From contig JAULSN010000003.1 of the NCBI GenBank assembly GCA_033439765.1, forward strand, positions 1,302,001 through 1,366,000: 64,000 nt of DNA, read 5' to 3'. The notes beneath the pieces are model-generated. The model saw only the letters and a list, made by a program, of their open reading frames with translations, was not told the origin of the DNA and did not search any database. Position numbers and translations under genes: made by a program. The DNA comes from Lasiosphaeria ovina. Taxonomy: Eukaryota > Ascomycota > Sordariomycetes > Sordariales > Lasiosphaeriaceae. Numbering within the stretch: the first letter of the stretch is position 1; each line of letters opens with the position of its first letter. This document shows, piece after piece, positions 30,751-42,481 of the stretch.

Positions 30751-31491
30751 TGCCGAGGGGAAATAAGATTGATTACGCCGTGGGTGAGGCGCCGTGGGTG
30801 AGGCATGAGGTGACGATGGTGTGATCAGAAGGAAAACTCCGCGAAGAACAGGGCTGGCAGTTATGCTCATGTTGCTGAATCCGCCTTGCGATGTGCCTGG
30901 TTCTTGCTGAGTCAAAAATTTCATCTCCGACTCCATCTCCGCACTCTGATAAATGTTTTAAGTGGTAACACAGCAACCAACATGTTGGGACTATCTACAC
31001 GTGCCATAATGCGAAAGAAAGGAGTAAACAAAAAGGAGTACCCAACCAGTATCGAGTTTCGAATTCCATTACGGTAATTCTATTTAACTCGGTCTTGCAT
31101 CCTCGCCAGCCTCGTAGCAGTATGCTTGTATTTTTCCATACCTTTCCTATATACCTAATCGGCTAGCAGTGTCTAAGAGATGATTTCTTCACCTAGGTGG
31201 ACGAGGACCATGTGTGAGCCAATACTCGTAGTGTCGAACTGGCATTTACATGGGCACCGATGCATTCATGTCCTCTGTATCAGCTCTAGAGCTATTACGT
31301 CAGTTGTGTTCTCGCAAGCAGGTGAGCAGGCCATGAGAAGAGATGAGAGGAGGATGTGAAGTTCTCATTTACCTATTCATGCAATTAAGATTAAACGACG
31401 AAGGGTTTCAAAGTAAAGCATCCTGCTAACTAGATTTAGAACTGATGAAGAGGGAAAACACAATTATACACCTGCACCGCCCCCACGCTGC

Positions 31492-31509
31492 CTTTGACAA
31501 TTGTCAAAG
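31492..31509. repeat. 18-bp perfect palindrome
   Basis: CTTTGACAATTGTCAAAG reads the same on both strands. It could bind a dimeric regulator or be the end of a decayed element. No gene starts close to it. Confidence 0.9.
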
Positions 31510-31623
31510 TGCTCGCTGGGGCTAGCAAAAATATAACAGACCTCCATGGTTGTGCTCACCTTGCGGACAGCCAACAACCCGACGAGAAAACTTAAAATAA
31601 GCTACCTGGCAAGTCAGGAAGGG

Positions 31624-31885
31624 GTCGCTGAACGGTGCCTCCGGCGGCCCTCCGGGGGCGCCTGCGGCGGGCTGCTCGCTGCGCTCGGTATTCCGCGGCT
31701 TAAGGAGTCTGAGGTTTATCCGATTGACCAATTCCCACCTCCCACCTCCCATTTTGACACGGACGTAAACTGACCAATCCCCATTCGAGAAACATTCGGC
31801 ACCCTCACGGTAAAAGAGAAGAGACAGCCTCTCTACGCCACCTCCGGCTCGCAAGCTCGCCTACGGTGGCTCCGTTCAGCTGAAC
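31624..31885. repeat. GC-rich patch bounded by imperfect inverted repeats
   Basis: GCTGAACGGTGCCTCCG (from 31628) recurs in inverted, diverged form near 31840-31885, where the reverse strand reads GCTGAACGGAGCCACCG. The right end contains the palindrome GTTCAGCTGAAC. The patch is markedly more GC-rich at its ends than the flanking DNA. It may be a decayed short mobile element near a tRNA gene. Confidence 0.45.
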
Positions 31886-32078
31886 AATACGTGCAGAACG
31901 CTCTGAATAGTTACACATTGTAATAATTAACAAATTAAAAACTGAGGAATTAAATAACTTCTTCGCGGGGCAAAAGATTGTGTGTGGTATTCTTGTTTCC
32001 TCTCTCCAAAAGAGTAAAATTGCCATAAAGGGCAAAAAAGAAACTCTCTTCCTGAGAAGGAGAGAAATATTGCTTGAC

Positions 32079-32195
32079 TGACTGGAGTGGGATTCGAACC
32101 CACGCCTCTTGCGAGACTAGTATGCATGCATCCCCTTTTCGGGGTCAAGATATGATTCTTGAGACTAGCGTGTTAGACCACTCCACCATCCAGCC
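32079..32195 (-). tRNA. tRNA-Leu (anticodon CAA) with intron
   Basis: On the minus strand the acceptor stem 5' strand GGCTGGA (32195-32189) pairs with TCCAGTC (32086-32080), with one G-U pair and A as discriminator. The anticodon stem CTAGT/ACTAG brackets a loop with CAA at 32161-32159. A roughly 35-nt intron (32157-32123) sits one base 3' of the anticodon, the standard nuclear position. A variable arm typical of Leu tRNAs (CTCGCAAGAG) precedes the T arm, whose loop is GTTCGAATCCC-like (B box). Fungal tRNA-Leu(CAA) genes commonly carry an intron here. Confidence 0.92.
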
Positions 32196-32481
32196 GATTG
32201 TGAGTCTGGTGTTTGCCTTTTGAGCTGATGACCTAAGTGAGGGTTATATATCGTGCAGGGCAGGGATCAATCAGTTCTCTTTTTTTGTGGTGTTTTACAG
32301 TTCCTGACTTGTGACGGACCCTTCAAATTTTGACGGGCCGGCAGAAGCTGACAGCCCCACTACTCAACCCACCTCTCGGGGCCGGCAAATACGCCCTGGT
32401 CTGGGCCAAAGGTGAAGTCTACGGAGCAACAACCGCGTGCATCGCGAGACTGCCCGCAACAAACACGCCCCGCCCGCTGGC

Positions 32482-33920
32482 ATGGCTGGAGGCAGTCGGA
32501 AGCCCCGATCCGCAGGCCCGGTGCCTCCCTCAATTACACTAGTTCTCGACAATGGCGCCAACACCATCAAGGCTGGCTTCGTGAAGCGCAACAGCGCTAG
32601 CAGCAACAGCGACAACGACGCTAGCACACCGGCCCCGCGCATCATTCCGAACTGCATCGCTCGCGACCGCCACAAGAAGATATACGTCGGATCCGAGTTC
32701 GACAAGTGCAAAGACTTTGGAGACCTTGCACTCCGGCGTCCGGTCGAGAAGGGATTTATTGTCAACTGGGAGGCCCAGAAAGAAATATGGGATCGCGAGT
32801 TCTTCGACGACAAGGCGCCCCAGAAATGCAACCCCTCCGAGACGCGCTTGGTCCTAGCCGAGCAGCCAAACTCGCTGCCAGCCCTGCAGGTGCATTGTGA
32901 CCAGATGGTGTTTGAGGAGTTTGGATTTGCCAGCTACTACCGTGGCATCGGTGCGTCTCTCTGTCTGACTATCCCCGTCTTGTCGCCACGGCCATGCTGA
33001 CCAGATTCCCTCCTCCAGGCCCGGCTTTCAACGCATACCAAGACATCCAAGCCATCTTTCAAACCCCGAAGACACCAGAAACCACCGTCGACATCCCTGC
33101 CGAGGTCATGCTTCTTGTCGACTCTGGATACTCACACACGACGGTCACGCCTATCATCCAGGGCCGGCCGTTGCACCCTGCCATCCGAAGGTTGAACGTG
33201 GGCGGGAAATTCATGACAAACTACCTCACACGCCTGATATCTGTACGTTACTTCGATATGCGTAATGACCCGTATGTCGTCAATGAGATGAAAGAGGCCG
33301 CCTGCTATGCGTCGCTCGACTTCAATGGCGACCTTGAAAAGTCGTGGAAGGGTACCCAAGGGGAACGTCGAGAAGACTACATAAACGGTGCCGGCATTGC
33401 CATGGACTATGTTCTGCCAGACTCTCACACACGGTTTCATGGCATTGTACAGGAGTACGACCCCGCCCGCCTCTCCCGGACCCGGAAGGGGGGGGTGTCT
33501 GCCGAAGACATCCTGACTCTGCGGAACGAGCGTTTTGTGGTTCCCGAGATACTCTTCAACCCCTCCGACATTGGCATGCGGCAGCCTGGCCTCGCAGATA
33601 TCATCATGCAATCGCTTTCGGTGCTGCCAATAGGTATTTGGCCCGGTCTGCTGGCCAACATTGTGGTCGTGGGGGGAAACTCTCTGATCCCAAACTTCAT
33701 CCAGCGCCTGCAGACTGAGATTCTCAAGAGGGTGCCAGACGCCTGCATCGTCAGAGTGGCCTGCCCAGCCGACCCCATCGCAAGCACCTGGATAGGAGCT
33801 GCCAACTTTGCCAGGCACGAGCACGTCGAGAGGCTTGCCGTCACCAAGCAAGAGTACGAGGAACACGGAGCTGCCTGGGTGGCACGGAAATTCGCCGCGG
33901 GCCTGAGGGTGGACTCATGA
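32482..33920 (+). CDS. arp6: Actin-related protein 6 (Arp6), SWR1 complex subunit
   Basis: Two exons, 32482-32950 and 33019-33920, 456 residues; the ATG at 32482 gives a short N-terminus before the first actin strand. It has the actin phosphate-1 motif LVLDNGANTIKAG, then IIPNCIARDRHKK and the Arp6-typical RRPVEKGFIVNWEAQKEIWD. Phosphate-2 is VMLLVDSGYSHTTVTP, followed by RRLNVGGKFMTNYL, and the adenosine region is NIVVVGGNSLIPNF. Arp6 with Swc6/Vps71 helps SWR1 exchange H2A for H2A.Z in nucleosomes. This is a single-copy nuclear housekeeping gene in fungi. No missing motif is seen, so the gene should be functional. Confidence 0.94.
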
Positions 33921-35446
33921 TACCCTAGATGGTTTGGATATAAGCTCGGAAGCTGGACATAACTACTCGCCAGGTCTACAATAGGCCCTCTGGCTAACAT
34001 GTGCGCTTGTAGACCGGAAAAGTAAGCTGCTCCTTAGTCTCGGTGTTCCCACCCACCCCTTGATCCGACGAGATCTAGGAGGCCCACATCATTCGTGTCT
34101 GGATCATTTGCCAGGGGCCAGTCCGGTTTAGCAAGACTGCAGTTCACACTGCTTAGTAAAAGAGACGCTCTAGTACAGGCTCCCTCATAACACCCTGAAG
34201 GGTGTGCCGAGCTTCAAATGGCCTCGACTTGGGGTCCCTTGTGCTGGGCTGCCTAGGCTGGTGTCTTTGGGGGGGCCTTGGCTATTGTGCTGGATGTTGA
34301 TGTCGAGTGGATTTGTATGCTTTCTTCTGTTGGAGTTGCCTTGTTAAAAGTTCTTGACTTGGCGCGGTTACCTACCTACCTTGTGCAAGGTAGCGTAGAG
34401 CCGGTAGGAGTTCTAGAGGGAGACTATAGCGTGTCTGCCTCGACTCCGTAACGGCACGGTTCATCACTCGCACTGGTCCAGTATAAATAGAATTGAGTTG
34501 CAGTGTTTTGTTCTAGCCAGAGTCTCAACATGGGTACCCACTGACCGAAACAAGAAGTATGTTTTGTTTTGTCTGCTCTAGGAGCGACTTCCACAGCTAG
34601 ATCTATCATCAAAGTGAAATGGCTTATACCCATTACCACGCACGCGCCACAATGAACACAATTAAGGTAACAACAACCATTTGCCCCGGTACAGCAAAAA
34701 GTCGAACAATAGAACGGCACCGACAGAGTCATACCGGCATACATATGGAAAGTATAGTACCTTAAATTGGAGGCAAGATCCTACCGGTATTTGTGGAATT
34801 CCGCCCGTGAAATACTCCGTATTCCACAGCTAAGCCCGTGCGTGAATCATTAGCTGCCTCTGCATCAGGTATTCTAATTAATAATTCTAGTTTCTCACTT
34901 GCTCTACAAAACTGTAGTCTACACAGCTATAAAAATTATTGATAGCAGCCAGCACGAGCAAATTCACCTTAGGTGGTTCCTTCCCAGGTGGTGTACCATA
35001 CATACTCAACTAATGCACGACATATATACAAACACAACATTGGCTAGTTGAGGATACTGACAGCTCGCGCATGGCTCGTGCGCTCGAAGTGATATCCAGC
35101 AAATTTGGCGAAAGTCGTGCATTAGTTGAGTGTGTATTAGATGAGTGGATACGGTACCTTTGTGGGGGTGCTGCTCGCTCGTCACGGGCCTGCCACTGCT
35201 GCTGCTGCAGTATTAGTGGGGAAGCTGGAGCAGACTAAACCCTATTTGTCGACTAGCCTCACCGGCCTTGCCCTTTTTCTTTCCTTTCCCTGCAGCCCTG
35301 CAGGCTTTCTTTTCCCCCACCCTAAAAAAAGCTCGGTGCCCAAAACCAAAGAATTCTCAGCGCGGGTCGCATCAACCTTTCCTTGATTTCGCACATCGCC
35401 AGTCTTCATCGTCCCGTACAGTCAGAGTGACGTTATTGACGACACG
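33921..35446. other. Intergenic, 1.5 kb
   Basis: No gene recognised. Contains the 134-bp MITE candidate at 35001-35134. The last 230 bases, CT-rich, hold the leader and promoter of the poly(A) polymerase gene. Confidence 0.55.
35001..35134. mobile_element. MITE candidate, 134 bp, TA target duplication
   Basis: Ends are inverted repeats of about 21 bp differing at one position; the shared core is ACTCAACTAATGCACGAC on the left and its reverse complement on the right. TA dinucleotides at 34999-35000 and 35135-35136 fit the target-site duplication of Tc1/mariner (pogo/Fot-type) elements. The interior is AT-rich and non-coding. It sits in the promoter region of the poly(A) polymerase gene, about 310 bp before its ATG. 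Confidence 0.8.
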
Positions 35447-37873
35447 ATGTCATATCGAGATCGCTATCCGCCTAATGGCGGCGGCTCCTACCGGTCGTCA
35501 TTGTATCGCGACTACCGCGACGGTGACTACCGCGACGGCCGCTCGCAATCCTCGCTCCCACCTCGCCCTTCCCGACTCACTGGTCCTCCTTCCTCCCTTC
35601 CACCGCGCCCCCCCGCAAATCCAAGATTATTTGGTGACAGCCATGACACCTATCGTCCCCTTCCCCCGTTCCCTTCCCAGAGCGATTATCGCGGATCAGA
35701 TCGGGGCTCTCGTGCTGCCAACCCACCCCGCCCCCCTCCCCCTCCTAATTATGCACCGCCGCCTCTCCCCAGCGATCCGCCGCCTCCAGCAACGCGTGAC
35801 ACGTACCGACCCCCTCAAGGCTCATTCTCTTTCCGCGCCGACGCCCCGCCTGGAATACAGCAGTCGTATACCGATGGCCATCGTGGACCCCAGCATCGCC
35901 GAAACCAGAATGGCGGACCGAGGCATCATTGGCAACAAGAAAATGGCCAGAGAAGACCTCGGCACTCCTGGATTCCCGCGGAGCGCGACCTGCTCAAAGC
36001 CTCCCACTCCACTGGGACCGAGCAAGAGCTTTTCAGTACCGAGGGTGGAGTTACGTACAGACCCGTCATCGACCTAACTGACAGCGACGAAGCCGAAATG
36101 GACATTTCGGGTGACGAAGCAGATGGCCCGGCCGAGCCGAGTAACAAGCGTGCTCGGTTAAGTATAAGCCAGGCAGCGTCTGGCGACTCAGTTCCCAAGT
36201 GGTCCAACTCTGATCCTTATAGCGCGCTTCCTGCAGAGGCTGGCGTGCAGACAAAGAAGAAGGATGTCGTGCAAATGATCCGTAAGGCTCGCGTCCCCGC
36301 GAAGGACATCAAGCCTTCTCTTCCCACCTCGGCCGAGGACTTCATCTCGTTCGATCTGGACGAAAGCGACGACGAGGTCCAGGAAATCCGGGAAGTTGAG
36401 TTCCGTAAGAAGTCCGAAGCCAGGAATGACGACGACCGCAATTCGCGCAACAGCCGGAAGCGTACATACGACGAGTACAACCAACTTCCACATGCATCTC
36501 TTGAGAAGCCCGCCAGGGCTCCGGCTGGTGGCCTCATCCTGTCTAAATGGCGCGAGAAGGAGGGAGAAAACCCTTACCCGTGGCAGGTGGACGACCATTC
36601 CACCACCCCAAAAATGGGCGTCTGGTAAGCGTACTTTCCCGTGTTAAGACTGTTCAGCTGGCTAATCCACTCCTATAGGCTTCATAAAGACATCGTTGAC
36701 TTCTACGAGTTTGTCAAGCCTCGTGAGTTCGAGGGGAAGCTTCGCGAAGCACTTATCCAGGACCTCAAGCAGTTTTCCCGCGCGGTCTTTCGTAAAGATG
36801 CCGAATTCTATCCTTTCGGATCGTATCCCTCGGGCCTTTACCTGCCCACTGCAGACATGGACTTGGTTTTCATGTCTGACTCTTTCAGGAATTCCGGAGT
36901 CGCGAAATACGACAAGAAATCGGTTCTGTTTGCGCTCCAACAGATGCTGGTTAATAACGGCAAGGCATACGAGGACAATGTCGAAGTCATCTCGCACGCC
37001 AAGGTGCCAATTGTCAAGTACGTTGACCAGACGACGGGCCTCAAGGTTGATATCTCGTTTGAGAACTCGACGGGCATTACTGCGCTTGAGACGTTCAAAA
37101 GCTGGAAGAACCAATATCCCGCCATGCCGGCCTTGGTCACGCTTATCAAGCACTTTCTTGCCATGCGAGGTCTCAACGAGCCCGTCAATGGAGGCATAGG
37201 GGGCTTTTCAGTCACCTGCCTGGTGGTCAGTATGCTGCAAATGATGCCGCAAGTCCAGTCTCGAAACATGGATCCGAGACACCACCTGGGAGAACTCCTT
37301 CTGGAGTTCTTGGATCTATACGGGAACAATTTCGACTACACTAACCTGGCCATATGTCTCGACCCCCCCAAATATATACCTAAGGTCAGTGATTATTGCC
37401 GCTATTCTCTCCATTCTCTACCCTTCCCTCGTCTCCATCCCTTACCTCCCCGACCATATGCTGACCCCTTCACTCGTCGGCATCTTCCTTTGTAGCATGA
37501 GGTTGGCTCGGTTGACTATATTAACTACGACCGGCTCTCTATCATTGATCCAAACAACCCGGCAAATGACATCTCCGGGGGCTCCCGCAACTTCTACGAG
37601 ATTGTGGCCCAATTCTCGAGGGCCCACTCACTGCTCGTAGACCGCATGGAACAGCTAGACGGCATGTCAGCGGAAGAGCGACAGGGCCAGACGATCCTGG
37701 GTGTCATCTTGGGCGGAAACTACTCAACTTTCCGATGGCAGCGAGCCCACTTGGAAAGGCTGTCGGCACAGAGGGATCCGTTTCGATACCGGTTCCCAGC
37801 TGAACAGGATGCGCCGTCGGCCTCGGCGTCCTCGAAGTCTAAGCGACGACCACGCCCGCCAAAGCGACGCTAA
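35447..37873 (+). CDS. cid14: Non-canonical poly(A) polymerase, Cid14/Trf4 family
   Basis: Three exons, 35447-36624, 36679-37384 and 37496-37873, 753 residues. The first 390 residues are disordered, Arg/Tyr- and Pro-rich (PPRPPPPPNY). The catalytic core follows: WLHKDIVDFYEFVKP, FGSYPSGLYLPTADMDLVF (the GS motif and first two metal-binding Asp, about 440-454) and GLKVDISFEN with the third Asp. Then come the central and PAP-associated regions (NGGIGGFSVTCLVVSMLQ, LGELLLEFLDLYGNNFDYTN) and a basic tail ending RRPRPPKRR. Such enzymes add short oligo(A) tails in the TRAMP complex and mark RNA for exosome decay in the nucleus. All catalytic acids are present. Gene order with arp6 may just reflect conserved synteny. 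Confidence 0.94.
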
Positions 37874-38823
37874 ACTTCTCAAGTGGCGATATTCGAATAT
37901 CTCGGAATGAGACTGCTGGAATGGCGCCTCGGTGCTAATAGTTTCGGCGGCATTTGTTACGTTTACGACATGTATGAACACTCGGCGAACAAAGGATGAA
38001 CTATAATGGCGTTTTGGGGGGAAAGCGACGATGAATATCACGGGCACGCCACTTACCCAGCAGGCAGCCTCGAATTGAAGCACGGAAATATGTCGGCATA
38101 CCTGGCGTTGAGGAGAGGACTCATCTTGATACCCATCATCTTTCTGTCTCGGGATTTTTCTGCTCTTATTTTGACAGAGCCTTTATCGATGCCGCTGGCA
38201 GGTCGAGCACGGCCTTCTTTACCCCCTTTTGTTGTCACGGTCACTGCGTCCTAGGCATTGCTTACTTTGCACAGACTATATTTGTACTAGTATAGAGCGA
38301 CCAGCCCTCAGCTCGGCATGTTCTATGTCGATGCTGTCGCTACCCGCACCTCCTCTTTACTTTTTTCTACTACTCTTCCTCGGCGGAGTGCAGCAGCGGC
38401 CAAGTTGGTCATTCTAATTGAGCCCCGGCATTTTTCCCTACTTTTTTACCCTGCTTCGGGGCTGGTGGCTGACCTCGGGACGGCAACGATGCCTCCAAAC
38501 TCTTGGCAGCAGTCCATCTGTGCTGAAGGCACAACGCATATACTACTGACTCTTATTATAGACTTCATTGATCACGGGGGATTTGCCGGCCGAAAGGTGC
38601 AGCAAATACTTCACTGTCTTTGACAGGCTTGAATGATCACTCGGCATTTGCCACCACCTTTTCTCACTGCATGCTGCGCTTTAGTGTGGCTGTGGAGAGA
38701 ATCGGCGTGCTACGGGTAATGCAACAATTTGCTGGAGGATGGATAGCTTTCGAGTTGAAGCAGTATAGGATAGCTATTATCATGGCTGATGACACTATCC
38801 TAGTCCTCTGGGTAGAGACGCTG

Positions 38824-39225
38824 CTATGAACTACATAATGTATGGCTATTCTGCAATACCTGGCGGTGTTGGAATGTCGGGGGCGGGGGATAGTTTGCGT
38901 GGTAGTCTGGAAAAGTAACGTTCCCGCTCGAGGCCGATTCTAAGACGGCGCCAAACTGCAGTGGCAACCCAAGTTGGTAGGGTACTGGAGTGGAAGGCGA
39001 GTGGGCGTAAGGCGGGCAGACATTTCTCGAGACTCGGTTTCGGAGTCGGTCGAGCTCTGCAAACTCGGCTCGTGTCGCCCTCTCTCCCTCGGCTTTCACA
39101 TGGGCGAAAAAAGACCGTTGAATTGCTGCTCCACGTCTAGCTGCCCAGGTATGCATGCTTCTCGGCTTGCCAAACACCACAGTGTAGGATAGGGGTGATA
39201 GAGGGTCCATTCCCAAAGAAACCAT
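38824..39225 (-). CDS. Weak candidate small protein, unknown
   Basis: Minus frame of 133 residues from the ATG at 39225 (MVSLGMDPL). The middle part looks protein-like (FFAHVKAEGERATRAEFAEL, predicted amphipathic helix), followed by a Pro-rich tail. No homologue is recognised, and an upstream exon cannot be excluded. It may be a chance frame in the gene-poor stretch. Confidence 0.22.
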   Translation of the reverse strand: MVSLGMDPLSPLSYTVVFGKPRSMHTWAARRGAAIQRSFFAHVKAEGERATRAEFAELDRLRNRVSRNVCPPYAHSPSTPVPYQLGLPLQFGAVLESASSGNVTFPDYHANYPPPPTFQHRQVLQNSHTLCSS

Positions 39226-39267
39226 GGAAACCACCCAGCGCCTGCCTACGGTGCCATATGCCAAGGA

Positions 39268-39293
39268 CAGCAGCAGCAGCAGCAGCAGCAGCA
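39268..39293. repeat. CAG trinucleotide microsatellite
   Basis: About eight CAG units in non-coding DNA. It is not linked to a recognised gene. Confidence 0.85.
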
Positions 39294-42200
39294 GACAGCG
39301 GTGGAGAGATGCGCCAGGAATGTTTGACAGGTCATTTCATGGATCCCTTCCAACCTGGAAGACTCCACCGACATGTAGGTTAGCAAGGCAAGCAAGGTTA
39401 GGTTGGGCCACCATCGAGATCAGCAAAAAAGGATCGCTCGTCGACGGGAAGGAGCTTCCTTGTCTGGCGATGCACACTACCCCAACGTAGCTCTCTTTAT
39501 GTAAGTGACCGGCCACCCCAGGTGCGGGTTGTGACCCGAGAAAAGTGCGGGGCGGCCGAAACGAAACAGAGAAAACAAGCTTCAGTGCACTTTCCATTCT
39601 CTTTTGGGTGGAGCTCCATCCCCTCTGACGCCAGCTTTTCGGCATCGGTTAAACTTCCTTGTAAACCCCCATATTTCACAATATCTAGCCAGTGAGAGAT
39701 AGCTTGCTGAATATCATTGCCTTTTAATTCAAAGCTTGAACAATTTTTCTTCGAATCTTAGGCAACTATTGGTTCAAGACAAGGTAGTTTTACCATGCCG
39801 AAAAGCTGGCGCCAGAGGGGATAGGGAGGGGTCCTTAGGAGGGCATTGCATGCGGCGCTGCTTCGGCCTCACTTAGACGACACAACAATTCGGCTTCCAA
39901 TTGCATCGCAATTTGCTGCCGGCCCCTCTCGAGATGCTCGCCCAGCCCGGGTTTGCTGCGCTGCTCGCTGCAACTCTACACGTGCGCGAGGCAAGATGTT
40001 CTAGGCAGTGATGGGCCGTTTTTTTGTTCCATTTTTGACAGGGAAGTTGTGATCCCGGAAAGGCCCACGCGTGCAAGGCAAGGAAGCAAAGCTGCTATCC
40101 CGACCAAGTGCAGGAAAGGAGCGTAACATGACGCCGCCGCCCATGCGACTCCTTTAGCAAGTTTTTGCCTTGTTGACGTCCCAGAGTACAAAGTACAGTG
40201 CCACCAGCTGGAATTCCGCTCCTCGTCGGATCCAACCTGAGATAACACGCGCGATTACACAATGGGGTAGACCGGCCGACTCGATGGATGCCTTCTCGGG
40301 CAGCGGCAAGCAGCGGGCCCGAACCCACGGCGGCTCTGTGCTCGGTTGGTTGGTCGGTCGGTCGGCGGCATCGAGAGGATGCAGTAGCGGTGTTTGCTCC
40401 CTGGGACAGGAAGTAATGTGAGACAGCCACCCACGCCAGGTTCGTGGTCAACTGCCTACCTAGACCTAGACCTGTAGGTAGGCGCGATGGCCTTGGCTTC
40501 TTGCCGCACACGCGCCTGTGGGCTTACCGCGAACAAGCACCTACCAACCCCACCACCCACCTCACTCGATCTCCCGCTCGGTGGCTTTTGCGGGGCACGA
40601 TCCTGGACCAGCCGAACCCCCGCAATTGGCTGTCTCATGCCCCCCTGAAGCCGAAAGGGAAGAAAGAAAATACACGTGTAAAAGCCACTGCCGTTCGCCC
40701 AGGCGGCGCTAGACTTAGTCAGTAAAAGCGCGCTTTCGCTTGAACACGACGTCAGCGCGATTTGAAGGCTTTCTCTTTTCCCCCGACCGTCTGTCTCTCT
40801 TCGCTGGCATGAGAATGGACATGGACGGACAGAGGGTCTCTTTAAGGTTGCTGCCAACAGGGAGGAGGGTCACAGGCGACGAAACCCAGGAAGCTTAGCT
40901 GCCTTGGCCTGCATTGGCGCCCGTCTCGACGATTGTCGGGAGAATGAGAAGCCACTGATAGATGATAGAATACAGCCAGATATATCTGCACCTCTGGCAG
41001 GAGAGAAAACAGAGAGTGAGATAGCTACACGCCTTGGAGCAATATGGGTTACATGGGATAGCATTCGCGCTTTTTGCCCACCCGCCCGACGACGGCTCAC
41101 TCGCCGTCAGCAGGTGGCAGCCGACGTGTTGTTAAATTGTTTTGGAATCTTGTAATTATCCCCCTCCTATGGATAGGCCCAATTGGCCATTCCCCAGCAA
41201 TATAAATATCGAGATGTGTATCGGGCCCAGCTGGCGATAAGATTTCTCCACGGAGCCATGCCGCGCGCCATTGGCAGAGGAAGAGGGAGCCCTGCATTGT
41301 GGTTGACATTGTAAAATCGATGGGTCCTGCGGCCTGTCCCGGTAAATGTTTTCCAGATGCGAATGTGGCCAAGTTCACACAAGACTTGGGGCTGCGTATC
41401 CATCTGATTATTGCACCTTTGTTAGCTATGGCCTGCCTCGCTTCACTGCCGACTTGGCTTTCTTCTGTTCTTTTTTTTTTTGGATGGCGATAATTATGAG
41501 ATTCAACATCACCCGTAGTATCATAGTGCTCAGGCAGAAACAGCAGCAGCAGGGAAGAACGGAGAGGGAAGAGTTCTCGCTGCAAACCCGGTTTTCTCTT
41601 CGGCTCAGTGCCATGTCGTCTGCTTGCTGCGCTGCTGCTCCTCCGCATGCTACTTTGGCGGCTGGGCCAGGGTGGCCTGGCTTTCATCCCAGTTCATGCG
41701 GTAGTCTGCTGCTGCTGCCCGTCTACCTACCTACCTCCTTGGGGAGCGCATGCAGCGGTGGGTTTTTGATCTGGGCAGCGTGACCCGAGACAGGTCTGGA
41801 TATTCGGTCGTGCAACCCCACAGTGGGTTAATACCGAGCACCTCGAGGTAGTACCTAAGGTAGTTCCTAGAAATCTACTGGCTCCGGAAACCGATGGCTA
41901 GGTGCGAGGTGGGAAGGAGGGAGGAGGGTGGAGGGGGTGAGGTAGAGGGGGGAGTGCGTGTTGTGCCGACGGCACCCACACCCCCTCCCCCCTGTCGCTG
42001 TCGCTGTCGCTGTCGACGGGGATCTGCTGCCCCCGCCAGCTTAACACGGTGCGTACTAATTATTTCTCGTCTGGACGTGAAAGAGGAGCTCTTGCAGCGT
42101 GGTAGCAGCAGACCCAGAAATTGTGTGTACCCTCGGGATACAAATCTCATAATAAGAATTTTTTGCTGCCTCCTTCCCTCCCACTCCCACTCTCCTCCAC

Positions 42201-42481
42201 AATCCAAGCAACCAACCACACGCCCACCTCGCCTCTCAAAAGAAAAAAAGGTGAGGGCTCACATCTATACATATTTCCTCCCGCCTCTCACCCCCCTCCT
42301 CCTCGCACACACACGCATCTCACTTCCGATTCCGCTTCTTTGAGGAAGCTCGACCTTTTTCTAATCTTGACCTTCGGGCAAATGAATGAATAGGAATCGC
42401 GCACCTTCCGCACCTTGTTCACGAATCCGATCGTCGCCTCGTCAACTGAGCCGGGTGACCGAAATCCAACCTCTGCCCACC

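Larger units (their letters stand above)
30751..32078. other. Intergenic, 1.3 kb, with palindrome and GC-rich patch
   Basis: No gene recognised. Left part is the former HET promoter. The right part is AT-richer with a perfect palindrome at 31492-31509 and a GC-rich inverted-repeat patch at about 31624-31885, listed separately. Confidence 0.55.
37874..42481. other. Gene-poor stretch, 4.6 kb
   Basis: No confident gene. Small frames lack introns and motifs. It includes a CAG microsatellite (around 39268-39293) and one weak minus-strand candidate at 38824-39225. It also includes long CT-rich tracts at 42160-42330, which are probably the leader of the sugar transporter gene. Copies of TACCTA/TAGGTA-type short palindromes occur near 40455-40485 and 41845-41870. 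Confidence 0.5.

Noticed and set aside
41097..41687. 196-codon minus-strand frame
   Set aside because: No family, no hydrophobic core pattern and many rare-looking codons; most likely chance.
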